From an uncultured Eubacteriales bacterium (GTDB lineage Bacteria; Bacillota; Clostridia; Christensenellales; Aristaeellaceae), in contig UQEF01000014.1 of NCBI GenBank assembly GCA_900540045.1, positions 1 to 39,853 on the forward strand: a stretch of 39,853 nt of DNA, written 5' to 3'. Positions 33,998 through 39,853 of the stretch are shown in pieces. Every line of letters begins with the position of its first letter. The first letter of the stretch is position 1. The notes under the pieces were generated by a model that was not told the origin of the DNA, did not search any database, and saw only the letters and a list, made by a program, of their open reading frames with translations. The position numbers and the translations under genes are program-made.

Positions 33998-34444
33998 TTA
34001 TGCGCCGCCGCCCTGGTCGGTCGTGGTATCGTCAATTCGATTGTGAAGCTGAGCAAGAATGCTCTTCATCTTTTCCGGGATAGGCAGTCCAAGGTGAGCC
34101 GCATTCTCCAGCAGGGATACACCCTCATTGGACAGGTAGAAGCACACCACGGCGCCGCGCAGAGCATTGCCGGTTCCTACCACATGAAGATCAACGATGT
34201 GGGCAACACCCACCAGCATGATAATGAGCACCTTCTTGCAGATACCCTTAAAGCCCACGCTGGAGGACAGCTTCTTGTCTGCCACAGCGCACATGAGGCC
34301 GGTCACATAGTCAACGGCCATAAAGATCAGAAGTGCAGTCAGCAAACCGTCCATACCTCCCAGAAAGTAGCCGAGCCAGCCACCGACAGCCGCGATAGCC
34401 ATCTGAAGCTTGGCCCAAATGATGTCGATAGAGAAATCCCTCAT
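33998..34444 (-). CDS. Phage holin (TcdE/holin-4 family)
   Basis: A 148-residue membrane protein with about three hydrophobic helices (MAIAAVGGWLGYFLGGMDGL, LLIFMAVDYVTGLMCAVAD, KVLIIMLVGVAHIVDLHV) and an amphipathic tail. The DYVTG motif and the VGFKGICKK segment mark the phage holin/toxin-secretion family. Forms lesions in the membrane that release the endolysin. Start at ATG 34444, with AAGGAGG 8 bp upstream. Confidence 0.9.
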   Translation of the reverse strand: MRDFSIDIIWAKLQMAIAAVGGWLGYFLGGMDGLLTALLIFMAVDYVTGLMCAVADKKLSSSVGFKGICKKVLIIMLVGVAHIVDLHVVGTGNALRGAVVCFYLSNEGVSLLENAAHLGLPIPEKMKSILAQLHNRIDDTTTDQGGGA

Positions 34445-34495
34445 AGTCAAATCCTCCTTAGAGTTGATATAGCAAAGACCGCTATGACAGCGGCC

Positions 34496-35206
34496 TTATA
34501 CTTCTTCGATCTGGTTTTCATCGGTTGATTCTTCGGCTGAACCGGAGACCTTCTCCTGCCACAGAGCGGGGACAGCGGGCGGTTCCCAGCCGGTCTGTGC
34601 AGTGTGAGCCTGCTGACAGGTGTACCTCGTGCCGTTCTCATCCGGATAAGCGACCTCATCGCCAACGATGTAGTCAATGCCCGCAGCCCAGATGCGCACG
34701 GCATCTTCGGAGAGAATCTCCACCTTGCGCCAGAGAGCAGGTACAAGATCAGGCGTCCAGGTACCCTGCGTGGTGTGGTCCTGCAGGCAGCGCCAGAGGA
34801 ACGCGCCGAAGGTATACACATCTCCAACCTTGACATCCAGCCCCGGTTGCCAGAGGCGGCCCTCCAGCGCAGGCTGAATACGGAGCAGTTCGCTGTCCGT
34901 CACGCGCCCGTCTGCCACAGCCAGCCGCAGAAGCAGACCGATGGCATTGGGCAGCGCCTCTTCCGCGCTCACGGAAACGAAGCGATCCAGCGGAAGGGAC
35001 TGAGCGATCAGGTTGTGTGTCAGTTCCATGCCTTCGGTGATCACAACCGAGTCATCAAAGACATAGACCTGATCGGCAGTCACGCCCGTCAGCTGGAAGC
35101 TCTCGCCGCTCAGATCGTAGTGGGTGGTATCCTTGCGCTTGGCAATAACAAAGGACGAGCAGATCACCATACGGATCTGCCCGCCCAGCGGGATAGCAAT
35201 ATTCAC
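34496..35206 (-). CDS. Phage tail-associated protein with two chitin-binding-type modules
   Basis: A 236-residue protein. The C-terminal half has two CBM5/12-like modules: VGDVYTFGAFLWRCLQDHTT followed by WTPDLVPALWRKV, and VGDEVAYPDENGTRYTCQQA followed by WEPPAVPALWQE. The N-terminal 110 residues are of unknown fold and may attach to the baseplate. GTG start 35206 with AAGGAGG. It sits between the tailspike and holin genes, so it probably helps adsorption to host surface glycans. Confidence 0.75.
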   Translation of the reverse strand: MNIAIPLGGQIRMVICSSFVIAKRKDTTHYDLSGESFQLTGVTADQVYVFDDSVVITEGMELTHNLIAQSLPLDRFVSVSAEEALPNAIGLLLRLAVADGRVTDSELLRIQPALEGRLWQPGLDVKVGDVYTFGAFLWRCLQDHTTQGTWTPDLVPALWRKVEILSEDAVRIWAAGIDYIVGDEVAYPDENGTRYTCQQAHTAQTGWEPPAVPALWQEKVSGSAEESTDENQIEEV

Positions 35207-35221
35207 TTGAAATCCTCCTTC

Positions 35222-37588
35222 TTAGCCGACAGCCGTGCTGCCGCTGAATACGCATTCGATATAGGGTTCGTAATTGGTGTCCGTTCCGCTCATGCGCATG
35301 TACGCATTGGAGTAGGTGGACGAACCGAAGTTGTACGGGGTTTCATACAGGCACAGACCGCCGTAGTAGCCGTCTGCCAATCCCTGCACAGCATCCACAG
35401 GGATCGAGAACGTAACCTGCTTGTCTCGACCGATGGTGCCGATAGCACCATAGTTCCTGGCAATGCTGGGTGTGCCGCTTGCAGAGGTATTCGTGATCGC
35501 ACACAGGTAGACGCTCTTCGCTGAGCTGGAACCGGAGCCGGTTTTGCGGTGAAGCGTAAGCGTCGCGCTCTTGACTGTACACCCCGACAGCAGGTTCTGT
35601 GCATTACTGAACCACATGCAGCCTCTGTTCCAGTTAAGGGACGAGTTGTAGCCGCTGTCGTAGTACACGCCCTGAATGACATCCAGCGTATCGGTTCGCC
35701 AGCTGCCGCGCCACGACTTTGTGGTTGTTGCGTACAGAATGCCGGTTTCATCCGGTGTGACAGTAGGAATGGCTGTGCCGTAATCGGTTGTGACGCTGTT
35801 TGCATACAGAAGCCCGTTTTCACCCGTGCCTCTGCTGCCCGCAGGAACCGTACCGCTGGCAATAATAAGACTGGCGTAGGAAACCATCGCCCAGCTGCAG
35901 GAGCCGCAGCAGTCCTTCACATTGCCTTGTGCCAGATAGCATTCCAGCCCCTGCAGAGCATTGTACAGACCGCAATTGTACAGGAAAACATGAGAGGAGC
36001 GGGCATATACGGAGTCATACGTGATACCGTTGGCGTCGAGCGTACAACCGCTGAACTCCACGAAGTGGCACTTTGTAACCTCGCACAGATACGGCTGGCG
36101 GTTGCTTCCATTCAGCGTTCTGCTTTCACGAAGGTACAGATTCTGGAAACAGATGTGGGCAAAGCAGCCGTGAACCTTGATGTAGCTGTTGAGGATACTG
36201 TTTTCACCGTAGCCATAGATCGTCAGCTTGCCCGGGCCGGAAATGCCCCGGATGACAACACCGGAGGGTTCATAGGTTTCCCGGCCCCACGGCAGATAGA
36301 TGGTCACGTCATTGGGCAGGAATCTGTTGTTCAGCGTCTGAACAGCCTCGCCCAGCGAACGGAAGTCCGTTTCTGTCGGCGTCTCAATGGATGGTTTTAC
36401 CCACAGCCGGGAAGAACCGGCATAGGACTGTGCTACGGAGTCAGAGATAACCTCATCCGCATAAAGCTGTTTGAAACCGACGTTGCCGTTGGCGCTCATT
36501 TCCATGAGTACGTTTTCATTGTCGCCGGGATCGAGCAGCTGAAGCAGAAAGTTCTCCGTTGTAATTGCCACGTTGTTGGGGCCAATGGTGATGCCGCTGG
36601 CCTTGACCTCCTGCGCACCTGCCGCCACCCATGTGCTTCCCGTATATCGTTTGAGCAGGTTCGGGCTTACCGAGGTGTCCAGCCAGAGCATGTTGGTGTA
36701 CAGAGTTGTGGGCGCAGTCGAACCACGGTAGACCTTCTCGGAATTGTAAGTGGACGTGGAAACCTTGAGTGCAATGCTGCTGGCATTCTGGGTGATACGG
36801 CTTTCAGCGTTGCTCATACGGCTGGAAAGACCATAAATGTCCTCGGGCGCAGCACTCCAGTCTGTCCATGTTTCTGATGTTTCGACTTTGAAATTGCGGA
36901 ACTCGACTGTACCGGTGCAACCCTTCTGCGAGGCAGTACCGATATACGCATAAGCAACGCTGATCGGATTATAGCCGGAGAAGTTATATACGCCGTAGGT
37001 CATATGCACCCAGTCGCTGTCGGTGGCAGCAAAGTTTGCATCGCTTGTGCGCAGATAAAAGCCGCGTCCGGTGGTGGAAACAGTCGTGCCATCCGCCCCG
37101 TAGAGGTTGTAGTAAATCCAGAAACCGGAATACACACCTGCAGTCGAGGCGGCGGAGGCGTCAATGTTGGTACGCTTGATGTCAAAGGAAAAGAGCATTC
37201 TGCTCAGCCCATTGCTGTGTGAGAAGAAGTCATCCGACAGATCCAGCCGCTGACCTGTTGCAGTAGTGGTTCCGCCCGATGCCAGTCGATAGTACCCGTC
37301 CACGAACTTGTGCTCCACAGCACTGTTTAGGCAGTAGTTGCGTCCATCGGCTTTCTCAAAAGCATACTGTGCGGATTGCAGCACCTTGGAAGTAATCGCT
37401 TCCGGTGTGATCTGCTGTTCAGCCGAATCAACACGGCTGGAAAGTGCAGTAACAGTTGTCTGGTCAGCCTTGAGCGCAATCGCAGTGTTGGTCTGCTCGA
37501 TGGCAGTCCGCATCTCTGTGCGTACTTCTCCGACCTCTGAATATGCCTCGTATGCCACCTGCGAAAGAGGCTGGAAAGCGCCGTTCAC
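35222..37588 (-). CDS. Phage tailspike/receptor-binding region (3' part of frameshifted gene)
   Basis: A 788-residue frame starting GTG 37588 without a ribosome site, so it is likely the continuation of the upstream tail gene. In order: a coiled-coil start (EVRTEMRTAIEQTNTAIALK), a beta-sandwich with a carbohydrate-binding look (about 95-240), a coiled-coil SRMSNAESRITQNASS, a right-handed beta-helix (about 430-570, GPGKLTIYGYGENSILNSY and CTLDANGITYD) and a C-terminal DNRLRE-like sandwich (SATLTLHRKT...YEPYIEC). This is the host-recognition end of the tail fibre. Confidence 0.8.
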   Translation of the reverse strand: MNGAFQPLSQVAYEAYSEVGEVRTEMRTAIEQTNTAIALKADQTTVTALSSRVDSAEQQITPEAITSKVLQSAQYAFEKADGRNYCLNSAVEHKFVDGYYRLASGGTTTATGQRLDLSDDFFSHSNGLSRMLFSFDIKRTNIDASAASTAGVYSGFWIYYNLYGADGTTVSTTGRGFYLRTSDANFAATDSDWVHMTYGVYNFSGYNPISVAYAYIGTASQKGCTGTVEFRNFKVETSETWTDWSAAPEDIYGLSSRMSNAESRITQNASSIALKVSTSTYNSEKVYRGSTAPTTLYTNMLWLDTSVSPNLLKRYTGSTWVAAGAQEVKASGITIGPNNVAITTENFLLQLLDPGDNENVLMEMSANGNVGFKQLYADEVISDSVAQSYAGSSRLWVKPSIETPTETDFRSLGEAVQTLNNRFLPNDVTIYLPWGRETYEPSGVVIRGISGPGKLTIYGYGENSILNSYIKVHGCFAHICFQNLYLRESRTLNGSNRQPYLCEVTKCHFVEFSGCTLDANGITYDSVYARSSHVFLYNCGLYNALQGLECYLAQGNVKDCCGSCSWAMVSYASLIIASGTVPAGSRGTGENGLLYANSVTTDYGTAIPTVTPDETGILYATTTKSWRGSWRTDTLDVIQGVYYDSGYNSSLNWNRGCMWFSNAQNLLSGCTVKSATLTLHRKTGSGSSSAKSVYLCAITNTSASGTPSIARNYGAIGTIGRDKQVTFSIPVDAVQGLADGYYGGLCLYETPYNFGSSTYSNAYMRMSGTDTNYEPYIECVFSGSTAVG

Positions 37589-39853
37589 AAAGCGGTACAG
37601 CGAGGTTCATGGCATACGCAGAGGTCATGATGCCCAGCAGCATGTATGTGAGGCCATTTTCTTCTGTCGGTGGCGTGCAGGTCAGGTAATTCTCTGCTGG
37701 GAGGAAAGTGGAGCCAACCAGCGTTCCAACCAGATATAGAGAAGCACCCGTCGTACCCGTGAAATCCGACACATGATTTCTGACAGAAATACTGGAATAG
37801 GCCAGATATGCATTGGAGGTGGAATAACCGGCTGTAAGCGTGCTTGCTAGCCACAGAATAGGCTTGGAAATGTCGAACGCTTTACCAGCAGCAAGCTGAT
37901 AGTAACCCTCGCTGTCGCTGACGATGAGCCTGAAGTACGCACAGGTTTCCTTAGCTTTGACTGTTCCGTGCCGGATGCGGTCATAGGTGTCCGTGTTGTA
38001 ATTCGCGTCAGCCCACCAGCCCTTGGCGATTGTGCTGGAGTAGTATTTCGCATTCTCGCGATAAGTAAGACGGATGACGTTGCCCGCACTGTACTGAGTC
38101 CCCAGCCGTGTGCCTGCGGAAAAGTAGCACGGAATAGCACCGGTTGTCGATCCATCAGCAAGCGTCAGATTCAGAGTAACATTCGCACCACTGCTCTGCG
38201 GCAGCCAGAAAGCAATCTGCACACCGTCCTTCAGTTCAGACATTGCAGAAACGCCTGTCCATGAAGCGGTGGAAGCAGTCTGAGTGCCCACGATCATTTC
38301 GACGCCGCTGCCCGACAAAGATATAGAAGCCAGATCTTCCTGATACTGCTGGGAGCCGGTGACCGTAGAAACAATGGCGTCCGGCGTGATCTTCAGTTCT
38401 GCTGCATCCATGCGCTCACCGAGGGCATCCACCTCTGACTGATCAGCCTTCTCGGCCACCATCAGCTTGAGGTAGGTGTTGCTTGTGATGTCCATCGCAT
38501 TGATGGCATTGAGCGTTGCCTCTCGTGCAAACAGCGTGTCAACATCGATGTTTGCAGCGATCAGGCTTCTGATCGTAGCGTTGTCACCGAAGATCTCCTG
38601 CACATTCAGTGTCTTGGCTGTGATAGAGCCTTCGATCAGCTTTTCTGTACCATGAATGGAAAGATCGGCAACATCATCATTTGCCACCTGCTTGAGGGTT
38701 GTGACCACTTCACCATTCTCATCAACACTCACGGAATAAAAATGCCCGTCCGAGCCTTTTACAACAAGCTCGCCAACGGTCAGGGATACCATATTCGCTT
38801 CGGTCACAGCCAGCTTGGCGATATATAGTTCGCCGGCAGTACCCTGCGTGATGATTGCCGTATCGGTGGCCAGATCCTTGATGTGCGACCAGTCGATGTC
38901 CGCTGTACCGATATCTGCCTTGACCATGCTGGCAACCGCAGCGGACAGCGTGGTGATCGCCGCCCAGTCGATATTGGCTTCATCGATATTTGCGCTTGTA
39001 ATCTGTGCCTTGGAGATGGTGGCAATGTCAGCTGCCAGCGATTCGATCTGCGCCCACTCAATGTTCGCATTGATAATGTTCGCAGTAGTCAGCTGGGCAG
39101 TGGAGATCATTGCAATGGAAGCGTAAAGCTCATCCGTCGTGATCTGCCCGGCAGCCAACTCCTGAATCTTTGCAGAAACCGCCGTGATCGCATTGGCGTT
39201 CAGCGTTTCGATCAGCGCCTGCGCAATGTGCGCCTGCGTGATGGCTGCTGTCTGGATGTGTGCGCTCTGGATCGCTGCAGCCTTCACCTGAAGACTGCCG
39301 ACAGAGCCGTTTTGCAGATGCCCGGAACCGATGGAGTTGAGCATCAGCTTCGTACCGCTGATCGACCCGGACGCCAGTTGCCGGGCAGAGATGGTCGTAC
39401 CCTCCAGCGTTTCTGTCGCCGTTCCCAGCGTGACGCTGGTGTACTTGCGGGTCAGGCAGTCGTAGGTGTACTGCGTCATGCGCATGGTCACTTCGAAGCC
39501 CAGACGCCTCGCAACCACACGAACGGCGTCACCGAGGAAGATATCGGTGAGCGCCGCAAACTGCCTGTACTCCTCGGTATCCTTGCAGTTCACGAAGTCC
39601 ACCTTCAGCGTGACCGTAGGCATATCACACCCGGCGTCGTATTCAGCCTGTGCTGCCTTGCGCATATCCTGATAACAGGAAGTCAGGCTCTTGTAGTTAT
39701 CGCCTTCAGCCACTTCCTTGGCTTCGGATACCGGAAGGTGAATCCACTTCGGATGCGGGAAAGCGCCGATGTTCGGACTGTCGATGTACAGTTCCGGCAG
39801 ATACAGCACATTGCCGTCTGCGTCCTCGCCCGTGGGCATGATGCGCGTGACGG
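37464..39853 (-). CDS. Phage tail endopeptidase/fibre protein (5' part, runs off window; frameshifted)
   Basis: Open to the window end, so its start is outside. The first 150 residues match the prophage endopeptidase tail family (LTDIFLGDAVRVVARRLGFE, MRMTQYTYDCLTRKYTSVTL). A long repeat region of NIEWAQIESLAADIATISKA-type units (triple-beta or coiled fibre shaft) and a carbohydrate-binding-like sandwich (about 545-720) follow. At minus-strand ATG-A-ACC (37606-37610) the family-like reading moves to the next frame (TSLYRFVNGAFQPLSQ); the annotated frame then gives about 47 residues of unrelated tail ending at 37464. One base appears inserted. Confidence 0.8.
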   Translation of the reverse strand, partial: VTRIMPTGEDADGNVLYLPELYIDSPNIGAFPHPKWIHLPVSEAKEVAEGDNYKSLTSCYQDMRKAAQAEYDAGCDMPTVTLKVDFVNCKDTEEYRQFAALTDIFLGDAVRVVARRLGFEVTMRMTQYTYDCLTRKYTSVTLGTATETLEGTTISARQLASGSISGTKLMLNSIGSGHLQNGSVGSLQVKAAAIQSAHIQTAAITQAHIAQALIETLNANAITAVSAKIQELAAGQITTDELYASIAMISTAQLTTANIINANIEWAQIESLAADIATISKAQITSANIDEANIDWAAITTLSAAVASMVKADIGTADIDWSHIKDLATDTAIITQGTAGELYIAKLAVTEANMVSLTVGELVVKGSDGHFYSVSVDENGEVVTTLKQVANDDVADLSIHGTEKLIEGSITAKTLNVQEIFGDNATIRSLIAANIDVDTLFAREATLNAINAMDITSNTYLKLMVAEKADQSEVDALGERMDAAELKITPDAIVSTVTGSQQYQEDLASISLSGSGVEMIVGTQTASTASWTGVSAMSELKDGVQIAFWLPQSSGANVTLNLTLADGSTTGAIPCYFSAGTRLGTQYSAGNVIRLTYRENAKYYSSTIAKGWWADANYNTDTYDRIRHGTVKAKETCAYFRLIVSDSEGYYQLAAGKAFDISKPILWLASTLTAGYSTSNAYLAYSSISVRNHVSDFTGTTGASLYLVGTLVGSTFLPAENYLTCTPPTEENGLTYMLLGIMTSAYAMNLAVPLCERRFPASFAGGIRGIFRGRRSTHRDADCHRADQHCDCAQG

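Noticed and set aside
34447..34836. Minus-strand 129-codon frame overlapping the chitin-binding-module gene
   Set aside because: Arg/Ser-rich translation in an alternate frame and no ribosome site.
1..39853. CRISPR arrays
   Set aside because: No set of regularly spaced direct repeats of 23-40 bp with unique spacers was seen; the TCGTTTTG words are too short and too close.

Overview
This window reads as a moderately GC-rich (my impression, mid-50s %) Firmicutes/Clostridia chromosome. The pointers are strong AGGAGG ribosome sites, TTGACA/TATAAT promoters, a TcdE-type phage holin, and PerR, MerR and MarR regulators close to their clostridial forms. A gut-dwelling member near Christensenellales or Oscillospirales is plausible, but that is inference. 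No ribosomal or other phylogenetic marker is present.

Region 1 (1-15.1 kb) is ordinary chromosomal housekeeping. A GH13 alpha-glucosidase/amylase and a GH31 alpha-glucosidase overlap as an alpha-glucan utilisation pair. Next come redox and stress genes: a flavin reductase, a PerR-like regulator with a matching Fur/PerR box in its own promoter, a QueD/PTPS-like protein with a zinc ribbon, and a lipoprotein MsrA-MsrB fusion. A DUF362 gene and a MerR gene are divergent across a 19-bp-spacer operator. A MarR-MATE efflux locus has two matching palindromic operators. A cytidylate-kinase-like gene, a secreted split-barrel flavoprotein-like protein and a minus-strand cupin/PNPOx-like operon follow.

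Region 2 (15.1-20.0 kb) is a decayed mobile island downstream of tRNA-Ser(GGA). About 360 bp of tRNA-proximal DNA recurs in inverted orientation about 2.5 kb away. Between the copies lie a HipA-like kinase, a 5'-truncated large serine recombinase and the C-terminal remnant of a GHKL-type ATPase. The repeats carry phased TCGTTTTG and TGGGTGCA motifs, and a third motif block lies just outside. A compact overlapping cassette follows: XRE HTH, Phd/YefM-like antitoxin, a small unknown protein and a metallophosphoesterase broken by an amber codon.

Region 3 (20.0-32.4 kb) is a solid minus-strand block of ten genes, eight of them encoding predicted exported or membrane proteins of mostly unknown function, plus one more membrane protein and one cytoplasmic regulator. 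It includes two transglutaminase-like proteins, a lipocalin-like two-repeat protein, an FG-GAP-like protein, two small membrane proteins and a pair of paralogous exported proteins that flank a 587-residue double-HTH regulator. The upstream gene and the regulator each have a recognisable promoter. This is the best candidate in the window for an undescribed system.

Region 4 (32.8-39.9 kb) is the tail and lysis end of a prophage on the minus strand. It has a very long tail/endopeptidase and tailspike gene interrupted by an apparent one-base frameshift and running off the window, then a chitin-binding-module protein, a holin and a modular NlpC/P60-like endolysin with its terminator.
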